DNA of 21,790 nucleotides, from assembly GCA_019677205.1 (NCBI GenBank), contig JAAMXY010002383.1, forward strand, positions 1-21,790. The letters run 5' to 3'. Each line of letters opens with the position of its first letter. The stretch's first letter is position 1. Below the pieces are notes generated by a model that did no database searches, was not told where the DNA came from, and was given only the letters and a program-made list of their open reading frames with translations. The position numbers were made by a program, and so were the translations under genes. Positions 12,176 through 21,345 of the stretch are shown one piece after another. The stretch is from Pinguiococcus pyrenoidosus. Lineage: Eukaryota; Sar; Pinguiophyceae; Pinguiochrysidales; Pinguiochrysidaceae.

Positions 12176-12739
12176 GATCCGCCGGCTTAAGGACGGAAGC
12201 GGCGGCGCTCTGCCGCCCGCGTCCGGCTGTCACGACCGCGTCGCGGGGGACATCGCTCGGAGCTGCCAAGAAAAGGCGGTGCACTGCTTCGAGCGCGCAG
12301 CTTCCGACAGGCTGGGCGAAAAGCTTGGGAAGGCAACTTTTGAGGCCTTTCCTTCTTGCAACGAGGCGTCCGCGGCGACATGCAACGAAAAAGAGTCGAC
12401 GTCCTTCGCTTTGCGTCCGGGCTGGCCTCTCTTTGTATCTAGGGGCGCTGCACACAATTCTCTATGGCTTCTTACTCTATGGCTTCTTACCACCGCCCCG
12501 GGGAGATTTCGGGATCGGGGGCTGGGCGCAATGCGAGAGGAAGCAATGACGTGCCGATGCTCCGCTGCGCACGGCCCTCTCCGGACGGCTTCCTGAACCT
12601 CCTTCTCACACCTTTCACCTCTGTGGACCGTTCTCGCGCACTTCATTCTAGCAAAGGCGTCTTCCCATTGCTGAGCGCAATCTCGTGGAGGAACCGTGCC
12701 GGATCTGGGCTGAAAGCCATGAGTCCCTCAAGGCGACTT
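12176..12739. other. intergenic, 5' of the methyltransferase, no supported gene
   Basis: Reading frames cross this stretch on both strands but none shows a domain, a believable composition or splice continuity. It holds the promoter of the methyltransferase gene (start at 12175) and the 3' flank of the small membrane protein. A 15-bp perfect tandem duplication lies at 12461-12490. Confidence 0.45.
12461..12490 (+). repeat. perfect 15-bp tandem duplication
   Basis: TCTATGGCTTCTTAC occurs twice head-to-tail without mismatch (12461-12475 and 12476-12490). It lies in non-coding DNA. Confidence 0.9.
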
Positions 12740-12976
12740 CTAGCAAGGGATGCACTCCGCCACGCTCCGGAGCACTTCCAGCGGCAGCTTCATGAGCCAG
12801 AGCAGGGCGTCCAGCAGAGCCGCCAGACAGGCCACGGGTGGGCAGATGAGCGATATGGGGAACGTGACGATCCAGATGAGCGCGCCCAAGACCGAGAACG
12901 GCAGGATCAGCAGGGCCAAGATGCAACCGAGGATCGTGCCCAGCGGCCCCGGACTCGCCTCGCCCATGTCTCCCAA
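12740..12976 (-). CDS. small hydrophobic membrane protein, 78 aa
   Basis: One continuous frame of 78 residues starts at the ATG at 12976 (a second ATG lies three codons later). Residues about 13-38 and 41-63 are strongly hydrophobic, with prolines at or near the turn (FPISLICPP), giving a two-TM hairpin. The end is amphipathic with two cysteines (ECIPC). It keeps a clear membrane-protein composition while the other frames are GC-driven noise. I do not recognise the family. The length would fit PMP3-like or other small hairpin proteins, but the motifs do not match. An upstream exon could exist: a 50-nt GT-AG intron candidate ends just before the ATG. Its neighbour downstream, the methyltransferase gene, reads in the same direction, but 564 bp away. 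Confidence 0.55.
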   Translation of the reverse strand: MGDMGEASPGPLGTILGCILALLILPFSVLGALIWIVTFPISLICPPVACLAALLDALLWLMKLPLEVLRSVAECIPC

Positions 12977-14301
12977 GTCGCCGCACGTGTCCGAGCAAAC
13001 CAGGAAAAGAAAAACAAACCTCTCTCCACTCTCGATGGCCTGAGGCGTGCAAGTGGACGTCTGAACAGCTGAGTTGAGGGGCGGAACTTTTGGCCTTTTG
13101 GCCTTTTAGGCTTTTCCTTTCGCCCCGAAGTACCGAAAGCAAAAGGTTCCGCCAAATCCTCAGACATCAGTTCGATTGAATCAGACAGACATCAGACATC
13201 AGAACTTCGACGAGTCCGACCTTTTGATGGTTCTCGAATTCGCGGACTACGGACCAGAAAGCGGGTACGTCACTCGATCCTGGCCATACTGTGCGTACTT
13301 TGCTACGGGGCGGAACCGGCAGTCTGCGAGCGGCGCCAATCGCTGCGGCTTCGGCTGCGAAGGGCCAATGGAGCGGCCCGATCAGCTTGAAGTTCGAGTG
13401 GACCCAGGTTGCCCATTTTCGCGTACGTCAGCCAATAATGGTTCTCTCTGCGGCGGCGGGATTCCGCTGTGCGGGCCATAGTTACGCCGACTTCCCCGCT
13501 GGGCAGCTGCCAGTCCACACTTGAATCGCCTTGAAGCTCACCGCCATTGGATCTTTGATTGCGAATTGATTCCTTGAACTACAAAGTCCGCTATGCGAGG
13601 CGCGGGTACGCTATCTGGAGATCCTATGCTCAAATTACACCTGGGCTTGGCCGAAGCTGAAGGCCGCCCAAATACTCAGCCGTCTTGGCGCCGGCGTTTT
13701 CTCGCACCCGAGCGGCGCAATTCAAGCTGCATCGCTTCTGCCGACGACGCCCATAGCTGAAAGAGCCTTCGAGCGCGAAAGGCGGGAGTGTGCGGCTGTC
13801 CACTAGCCGTTCCGAGTCGTTTCCGAAAGGGTGCGCATCTTGCCGCGGAGCAGTCTTGAGCACGTGCGGTACGCACGAGCTCTCTTCAGATGTGGCGCGT
13901 GCGAGCGTTTGAGCGACCTAGGGAGATGGGGGTGTCGTGAAGCGCGCCAAGGCTGGAGAACGGCATCTTGAATTTTGAGGATAGACGTGCTTGGCGAAGC
14001 TGAAGTGAGAGCACTTACGATCGGTCGTGCGCCGCCGCCTTAGGTTCAGATCGTCAGCTTTTTGCTCGCCAAGCGCATGTCTGGATCCATGGAGCTGGCG
14101 CCACCGCGGTAAGCGCCGCAGAAGTGGGCTTTGGACGGAATGTGGGCGAAGTGGGGGGCTGTAGATGCGTTCAACATCGGGAACGCCGGGCTGAGCGCTC
14201 CGACGACTTGAGCTTGGAACTTCACTTGTTCGTGTTGAAGAGAAACGGCGCTCTCGAGTAGTCTACTGACGCTTGCTGGCTCGTGCCACAGCTTCGGCGC
14301 C
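12977..14301. other. 1.3 kb without a supported gene, upstream of aureochrome
   Basis: No frame here has a recognisable domain, and no chain of phase-compatible exons emerges. Simple repeats are present: CTTTTGGC units at about 13086-13115 and CAGACATCAG copies at about 13163-13201. The stretch 13290-13520 has an open plus-strand frame (containing GQWSGPISLKFEWTQV) that might be a diverged exon, but I cannot support it. The right end must contain the aureochrome promoter. Confidence 0.45.
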
Positions 14302-15485
14302 ATGGGCGTGGACTCGGTCGATCCGAATCTGGCCGGAGACATCTCGAACATCTCCGACCTTTTCTTCCCCGCCGGGGATGACGACGTGCTGTTCTCCGGC
14401 CTGGATTCGCTGTTCACCAATCAGGCCGGCGGGGCGCAGGCGGTGAAGGAGGAGGCGGGAAGCACGGCGAAGAGGTCCGCCTCCGCGGCCGTGCAGCCGG
14501 CCAAGAAGAAGCGCAAGACCGAGAGGGAACGGGAGCGCTCCAGAGAGCAAGTAGAGAAGAGACGCGAGCGCAACCGAATCCTCGCGCGACGAACGCGCCT
14601 GCGCAAGAAGTTCTTCTTCGAGAGCCTGCAGCGTCAGGTGGGTGCCTTTGCATACGAGCCTTGGGCGGGGGAAGGCGGGGGAAAGGCATTGGCAGCACGC
14701 CGAAGGGAACGACCAAGACTGAGACGCCAACTTCCCTTCATCTTCGCGAAGGTGGTGGAGTTGCAGCGCGAGAACGCGATGCTCAAGGATGTGGTGAAGA
14801 CGCACTTCGCGCCTAATCGAGCCGGTGAGTTGCTGCGGGAGTGCAACACGGAGGTGCCGGACATCGTCGCGGACTCGGCCACCAAGGTAAGAGTCGCGGG
14901 CAAGGAGTCTCGTTCCTAGACCCGTCGGGGGAGATGCGTTTTCCCTGACTCTGCACCTTCGACGCTTTCCGCCAGGCCACTGAGATGCTGCAACGCACGG
15001 ACTACCAGCTCATGAAGGTGCTGACCGCGGCGCAGCAGAGCTTCGTGGTCACGGACCCGCAGCTGCCAGACAATCCCATCGTGTACGCCTCCGAGGGCTT
15101 CATGACGCTGACGGGGTACTCGCAAGCTCAGGTCCTCGGGCGAAATTGCCGCTTCCTCCAGGGTCCCGACACGGACCCGAAGAAGGTCGCCATCATCCGC
15201 GCGGGCATCGCTGCTGGGGTAGATACGTCGGTTTGCCTGCTGAACTACAAGGCCGATGGCACCGCCTTCTGGAACCAGTTCTTCGTGGCGGCCCTTAGGG
15301 ACGTGAACCGCCGCGTCGTGAATTTCGTTGGCGTCCAGTGCGAGTTGCAGAAGCCGCCCCCCGAGGACGAGGAGATCATGGCTGCGCTGGAAGCGCGCCG
15401 CGCGATGCAGAAGACCGCGGAGATGCAGATGAAGAGCCAGGAGAACGGAGACTCGTCGGACACCGGTGACGACCTCCAAGGATAG
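14302..15485 (+). CDS. aureochrome: bZIP-LOV blue-light-responsive transcription factor
   Basis: Exons 14302-14637, 14752-14886 and 14976-15485 join in phase 0 (introns 114 and 89 nt) to give 326 residues. An acidic, disordered N-terminus is followed by a Lys-rich stretch and a bZIP basic region at about 85-103, with the core N91-R-I-L-A-R-R-T-R99. A leucine heptad follows at L109, L116 and L123; the first intron falls inside this zipper and the spacing is exact only after splicing. The LOV domain spans about 170-282, with GRNCRFLQG holding the flavin-adduct cysteine Cys215 and the signalling glutamine in GVQCEL (Gln278). This N-terminal bZIP plus C-terminal LOV order is the defining aureochrome layout of photosynthetic stramenopiles. 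Blue light forms the FMN-Cys adduct, which alters dimerisation and DNA binding. All key residues are present. The subtype (1-4) cannot be settled here. Confidence 0.96.
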
Positions 15486-15844
15486 AAAGTCCATCGAAAT
15501 CCGTATGCCTTGTACATATTGTGTTTGTTGCTCTCTCGTAGTGCCTTGCTTTTGATGGCAAGTATTGTGCGATCGGCGGTGACGTGTACTGTGTGCGGCG
15601 GAGAGAGGGGCGTGTCACCTGCGCGTGTGAGGTTTTGAGCAAGTTAACTCCGGTGGATCGAAAGCAGAAATTGGACATGATCACCTGTGCTTCCGTATGC
15701 GCCCGCGTGGAGGAGAAGTAGGCTGCAGCTATAGGAACATTCGAAGACCAGTACATGCATGTACAAGCACACGGAGCTTATATAGAAAGCAGCTCGTTTC
15801 CATCCATCTCGCTTCGATCTGGTTTCGGTGCCGCAGCTAGCTAG
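15486..15844. other. convergent intergenic region
   Basis: 359 bp lies between two converging stop codons. It holds 3' UTR and termination signals for both. No coding exon is evident. A (TAGC)n tract sits at 15836-15848, touching the stop codon of the PPR-SMR gene. Confidence 0.5.
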
Positions 15845-17989
15845 CTAGCGCTTGGGCCGCTTCAGGCGATTCTTCAAGGCGGCGGGCAAGGGTAGCTGCC
15901 TGCTGACGTGCGGCACAACGGTGCTCAGGACGTGGAGCCGTCGCAGCCTCGTCATGCGGACCCACTCCCGGATGGCAGCGCCAGGAACGGATACTCGACC
16001 CTCGTTGCCAGTGTTTTGCTCGCTCTGCACCGCGGGGACGGAAACGGCTCTCGGCCTCTGGCCGATGCACCAAGACTCACCCGCCTCGCTGAGGTGTATG
16101 CCGCCGCCTGGGAATCCGCTGAGCCCCTCGAGGACGGCGCGGCGCAACTGCCCGACTCGCCCGCCTTCCTCGACGCGATAGCGACTGTGCTTCCCGCGCC
16201 CGGTGATGAACACCAGATCCCAGCCGTCGGACTGCAGCAGCGCGTCGCCGTCGCCGCCCAGAAGCCACAGAAAGCTCCTGGTTGGACCGTCTTCGTCCTC
16301 TTCGTCGCCGGCCTCGTCAGGCCTGCCGAGCTTGAGGAAATCCAAGAGCAGGCCGGAGACCAAGGTCTTGACGGCCTCCGGATTTAATCCATGCAAGTCG
16401 AGCGTTCTCTCTTCGCTGTCGACCTGCAAAGCAGGGTACGCACCCCCCCTTGCGCCCCGATAGAGCTCCGTCAGCGCTTCCTCCAGCTCGTTCCAGCGGT
16501 ATAAGGCCTGTATGATCATGTTGCTCACTTCTCGGTTGGGCTCCTTCTGCTGCAGCTCCTCCAGCAGATGCTTGGCCGCGGGCGTGGCCGGTTCCATAGA
16601 AAATCGATCCAGCAGCACGCATTGCAGCACAGCGTCCGGGGCGATGCCAAGATCCCGCAGGCTCAGGAAAATTCGGAGGGTGAGATCGTCCTTGCTGGCG
16701 GCGTCAAGCGACATGGCAGCTCGCATGGCAATGGTGGCGCTATATCGATTGGGCCGGAGTCCCCTTGCCTCGAAGCCGGCGTACCACGGATCGCTCCCAT
16801 CCCCCTCCGAATCCGATGCGGCGAAGAGGGACAACGCTTTCTCAGGTCGTCGGCTGGCGGCAAAGGCAGCTGCCGCAATGTTCATCATCTTCAGAGTCGT
16901 GGTGCCGCCATCCAAGGCCTGCAGAACGCGATCGACCGACGCCACAACATCAAGGCCAGCAGCCGCCTTCTCCGACAGCTCGAAAAGCATCGCCTCCAGC
17001 AGGTTCCGCTTCACTCTGTCCGAGAGCTCCTGCTCACGCAAGAGCTCCAAAGCTATGTCAATGCCTTCCTCGCCTTTGCTGACGAGCGCCGCGAAGAGAG
17101 CCGACAAGACGGTAGGGCCCAGGGTGGCTTCCTCTCTCGATAATCGCTCGTACAGCGCCAGGGTCTCTCCACATGAAATCTCCGGCATGTTGGCCATCGC
17201 CCGAAACGCAGCATCATAGCATCCGATCACTTCCCGCCCAGAAAACTTTCCCAACACGTCCTGATGGAGCAAGTCCAGCACGCTCTCTGCAAAAGCCCCC
17301 AAAGGTGCAGAACATTCCCATTGTTGTTAGCTTTCCATTCCCCAAGTCGGCATCATTCGGCGGAGCCGGAAAAACAAAAAAAGGTCCCCGAACGTGTACC
17401 GACCTGCCTCTCCTCTCTTTACCAAGCCAATCATGTAGGTGGCGTACGTGAAACCATTGGGCGTCACCCCTTCAAACTCGCCATTCTTCAGCCTCGTGAA
17501 GACGGAATCCGCCTCCTGGTCCCCCTGCAGTACGCGGATGTAGCTCGTGAGCGTCACCACATCCGGCTCTATACAGCGAAAGAGGATGTCCCGCGCCGCC
17601 CTGCGCATCTCCTGATCGGTTACTCTCCGACGAGAGCGATTTCCCGCCGCCGAACCCCGTTTGGACTGCCGACTCCTGCAGTCCGCTAGCACCTTCAACG
17701 CGGCGGACGCCAAGAAATTGTCGTATCTCCGCAGATCTCGCGCCTCGATGCGCTTCTGGTACAGCTCAAAGGCCGCTTCGGGTCCGCGCTGGACGCTGGC
17801 GCTCTTCAGCGCCATCGTATGGCTTTGGACGGACAAGCGAGCGTCGCTCGCTTGCGCGTGGTACAGGTCCAGAAGCGCCTCATGCTGCTTTTGCGAGAAG
17901 AGCGCCTTGATGCGACCGTTCACATTTCCTGAGGGCTTCGGCCGGAGCGCCAGACACAGAAGGCACAGTGGAAGCCAGACGCCGGTCAT
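15845..17989 (-). CDS. PPR-like helical-repeat protein with C-terminal SMR domain
   Basis: Exons 17989-17404 and 17286-15845 join in phase 1 (117-nt intron) to give 675 residues. The start at 17989 places a hydrophobic signal-like segment (VWLPLCLLCLAL) at the N-terminus; the in-frame ATG at 18025 would bury it. Residues about 40-480 are helical pairs with PPR character, such as DVVTLTSYIRVLQ, TPNGFTYATYMIGL, LRPNRYSATIAMRAAM and IAPDAVLQCVLLDRF. The SMR domain (about 490-608) has LDLHGL (491-496) and FITGRGKHS (555-563), the two hallmark motifs; an acidic insertion (DEAGDEEDEDG) lies between them. PPR-SMR proteins act on organellar RNA or DNA (plant GUN1, pTAC2, SVR7). The signal-like N-terminus suggests a plastid, but there is no clear A-F motif. 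A basic tail of about 65 residues follows the SMR domain. Confidence 0.85.
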
Positions 17990-18177
17990 TCGTGGCCAGC
18001 CAGCGCGCCATTTAAACGCGTTCAAACGCGGAGAGCACGTTGAGAGGGCTCCGTATCGATCCTGCGCGGCATTTAATTTGGATCCTTTGGCGCAGTCTGT
18101 GCGTCAGCCACACATTGAAGTGCGCACGCGTTGTCCTCGAGGGCTCTGTCGTCCGTCGAAGTCCTAGCGCAGCGAAC
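17990..18177. promoter_or_regulatory. short bidirectional promoter between PPR-SMR and YGGT genes
   Basis: Only 188 bp separate two outward-pointing ATGs. It contains two related AT-rich elements, GCGCCATTTAAACGCG and GCGGCATTTAATTTGG, at about 18005-18020 and 18066-18081, in otherwise GC-rich DNA. These are candidate core promoter elements, one for each gene. Confidence 0.5.
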
Positions 18178-18780
18178 ATGAGAGTCTGGAGTCTCGTGAG
18201 TGTGGCGCTGCTGGCGCTGTGTCCGCTGGCGGAGGCTGGCAAGCGCCACAGATACGTTCACCACGGCTATCCGGGTCCAGTGGCCATGTCCATTCCCAAC
18301 GGGCCGCTGGAGACCGTCTTCATCGACGGTGGGATTAACTTCCTGGGCGCGTAAGTCGACGTCGGAGTCTGAGGCGCTTTTGAAGCGTCGTCGCTAACTT
18401 CCGCCCAAACGGCGCCGTTCGGTAGGTACAACTTCCTCATCACCGTCCGCATCTTCTTGAGCTGGGTGCCGCAGACGTACAACGTGCCCTTCCTGCAGCC
18501 CATCTTCACGGTGACCGACCCGTATTTGAACGTGTTCCGGCGTCTGCCGCTGCAGCTGGGAGGCCTGGACTTCAGCATCATCCCAGCCATTCTGCTGCTG
18601 CAGTTTGCGCAGGGCGGAGTGGCCGCGCTGGGCGCCGGGATTCCGGACGATCTGAAGGAGAGGCTGCCGCAGAAGACCAAGGAGGTGTTTCAGAAGTCCG
18701 CCGCCTTCATCGGCGCGCACAGTCCGCTATACCAGCTGGCGAAGCGGCAGCCTCTGGCGTTCGGAGACAACCGGGCATGA
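18178..18780 (+). CDS. YGGT-family (Ycf19/CCB3-like) membrane protein
   Basis: Exons 18178-18350 and 18426-18780 join in phase 2 (75-nt intron with GTAAGT donor) to give 175 residues. The ATG at 18178 is chosen because it starts a clean signal peptide (residues 1-20, ending AEA|G). The YGGT core follows: a membrane segment at about 57-75 with RIFLSWVP (66-73), then TDPYLNVFRRLP (88-99) and GGLDFSIIPAILLLQF (103-118). In plastids this family includes CCB3, used in covalent haem attachment to cytochrome b6, and YLMG, linked to nucleoid or thylakoid membrane organisation. The bacterial relatives are YggT. The C-terminus is an extra 55-residue helical tail. Plastid location is inferred from the family and signal peptide; the usual A-F motif is missing. 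Confidence 0.85.
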
Positions 18781-18936
18781 GGCATGCGGCAAGCGCGGGG
18801 GCGTTAGGAGAAGCCAGGGGAATATGGGACTTGGTGCTTTGCTCTCGGTCGCTCCGCCCCTGCGAGCAGCTCTACACTCGCGTTGCAGTACCATGCGACA
18901 CATTTAATACGTTAACTCGACAGCTTGAAACAGTCA

Positions 18937-20222
18937 CTAGTCCATGAAGCCGCTATCTTTCAGATTTCCCCGAAGGATGATGTCTTTACAAGCATTGAAA
19001 ACCGTCGCCACGTTCCCTGTATCCGTGGCACACGTCGCGTGGTGGTAGATGGTGCGGTCGGGGTTCTTGTTCAACGCCAGGAACTTGCCCAAGAAGTATT
19101 CGATTCCCAAGTCGTAGTCTCCCAGGCTGCCCGGGAAGTCCGCAAAAGCTGGCGTGTCCTTGATGTCCTTGACCTTGATCTTCTCCTCGAACAGGTCCTT
19201 CTTGTTCAGGAACAGGATCATGCTGGACTCCTGGAAGTACCGGTTGTTGCAGATCTCGTCGAAGAGGTCCAGCGCCTCCACCATGCGGTTGGTGTCCGCG
19301 TCCTCAAACAGCTTCTGGTCGTATTCGCTCAGCGCCGCCACGAAGATCACCGCGGTGACGTCGTCGAAGCAGTGGATCCACTTCTTCCGCTCGTTCCGCT
19401 GGCCACCGACGTCGTACATCTCGAAGAACGAGCCGTCGATCTTGTAGCGCTCCGTGACGATGCCCGACGTCCGCACTCGCGCGTACAGCATGTCGTTCTG
19501 GTTGGCCAGGAAGTCCGGCTGCATGATGCGATCGATCTCTCCGAAGTAGTACTTCACGGACTCCACGATCTGGAACTCGGCGCGGTCGTTCCACGTGGCC
19601 TGGATGCCCGGGTCGTACCACAAAGCCTTCACTGCGCCGCCAATCTGCAGGTCGATAACGGCGCCCTCATCGATGTCTCGGATCGTCTCAAATGCGTCCT
19701 TCGCCTCCACCTAGAAGGGTTGGCAAGCACGGAGGGTAAGATGATCGTGACCACAGGGGCAGTCTCACGGCGGCAGCCACAGCGCTGCGGCTTGGCCGCT
19801 GTTCCGGGAGGTCTGCGGGTGACCAGCCGAGAAGAAGGGCATCGCCTGGAACCCAACGTTCGCCCCGAACTTCTCGCATGCACCCCAACCCCAAAGAAAA
19901 ACCAAACGAGAGCTGCGACACTCACTTTGTCTTCGTAGCCCCGCTCTGTCGCCTTTTCCACGAGAATCTTCATCGATGCCAGCGTGTTGTTGTAAACCAC
20001 CGGCGTTATGGTTCGTCTCTCATCGTCGGTGAGGTCCGCGCCATACAGCACTTTCATCTGCTTGAAGATGGTGGACTTGCCAGACTCGCCGGCGCCGAGC
20101 AGAAGCAGCTTGATCTTCTCTTGCTCCTTCTTGAATGCTTCGAGGTTCTCGGCGTCGATCTGTTTCGTCAGCTTCATCGCCTGCTTTTCCTCCTCGGACA
20201 TGGAGGAGCCGCACGCGCCCAT
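18937..20222 (-). CDS. heterotrimeric G-protein alpha subunit
   Basis: Exons 20222-19926 and 19710-18937 join in phase 0 (215-nt intron, GTGAGT donor) to give 356 residues, the usual size. All nucleotide-binding motifs are intact: P-loop GAGESGKST (43-51), catalytic Arg177 and Mg-binding Thr180 in RVRTSG, DVGGQ with catalytic Gln203, NKKD (268-271) and TCAT (325-328). The N-terminus MGACGSS has Gly2 for myristoylation and Cys4 for palmitoylation, so the protein should sit on the inner face of the plasma membrane. It relays signals from seven-TM receptors with beta-gamma partners. The C-terminus, NLKDSGFMD, resembles the animal Gi end but has Ser at the position of the cysteine modified by pertussis toxin, and one extra residue. 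GTPase activity should be normal. Confidence 0.97.
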
Positions 20223-21345
20223 CTTGCACCACCGATCTTCGCGAGCGGATCTGGCGTTTGCGCTTGCTGCGGGGTGTGACTCGGCAGAGGGATGCGGGGG
20301 AGGCGAGACCGGCGCGCAGCTCCGAAGCGCGAGCTGCGTGCAGAAAAGCGTTGCCGGACGGACGGGGAGTTAGTTGCCGGGAAGGCTGAAGCCCCTGAAA
20401 CTGAAACAACCGGACAAGAGCTGGGGCCGACCTTCCGGGAGGGTGTTATGGTTGCGTGCTACAGCGGGGACAAGTCGAGCATTTGTAGGCTCTGGATGAA
20501 AGGCGGCTAGGGGGCATTCTAGCCGTGATAGGGTGCCCTTCTCCCGTAGAAGGCTCCGCTCAACTTTCTGAGAATGCAACTTCTTCATTGGCCAGTATTA
20601 CAGCGTAACCAATCAAACGTTCTAGAAGCGATCCCCTTGCCTTCATGTCGCCACCACCGCTCTAAGTACCATAGTAGGCCTTTGGTGCCGTGATGCAGCG
20701 GTACCCCGTGCCTGTGCTGGGAACGATCCCTTCCGCTGTCTCTTGAGGGTTCAACGGAATTACCCTCCGCCGTAGTATGCCTAGCGTATGAGACTCGTCC
20801 TGAAAGCTGTGTTTCAGCTGGATTGCCTCAGAACCTTCACCATCTGCCGTGGCATGCCGCCGAACTACCTCACTGCGGCCCCGACCAGGATCAGGATACC
20901 CCCCCCCACCCCGGGGACCCTGGTCCATCCGTCGCCCGTCTATATCCCAGGTCCTATTGCATTGTATTGCATCTGTCGAAATGCTTCGACGGCCGTTGGC
21001 TGCTGAGCTTCAGTCCAGATCTGCTCAGAAGCCAGTCGGATCTAGGTAAGGCAATTGTTGAACTGTGGTGCAAGTCTGCCGCCCAGCCAGCGTGGCAGAG
21101 ACGGCGACGCTCTCGCCGGCTACGTCTTGAACGTTCTCAGGAGTGTCGTGTGTCGCTCTCCACACGCACACTCAGCGGAGCTCTCTGCAAGCGTTGCCAC
21201 ACCACTCGCCTTGTGTCGCACATCCGCCTCCCTCCCCTTCCATCTGTCACAAATTCAAGCCAGAGTCCTTTTCCTTCCGGACTTCCCGGACCCAACGGCG
21301 CTCTGGAAGCGTCTCTCGCAGCCGCAGAAGCGCCTCTCTCTCGTC
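20223..21345. other. 1.1 kb intergenic, promoter of G alpha and upstream of an edge gene
   Basis: No frame has domain support. The left part is the G alpha upstream region. A run of nine C residues lies near 20899-20908. A plus-strand frame free of stops extends from about 21131 to the window edge but has no ATG before 21346, so an upstream exon may splice into it. Confidence 0.4.

Noticed and set aside
11397-12455. 352-aa minus-strand frame
   Set aside because: It is out of frame with the methyltransferase exons, crosses its introns and upstream region, and is Arg/Ala/Gly-rich noise.
13176-13518. Possible genes on either strand
   Set aside because: Open frames exist on both strands but none has a domain, a typical composition or partner exons.
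14916-15494. 192-aa minus-strand frame
   Set aside because: Exactly antisense to the aureochrome LOV exon.
16512-17219. 235-aa plus-strand frame
   Set aside because: Antisense to the PPR-SMR second exon; Ser/Arg-rich with no domain.
18925-19938. 337-aa plus-strand frame
   Set aside because: It lies antisense to the G alpha exon 2, has no domain, and reflects codon bias on the opposite strand.
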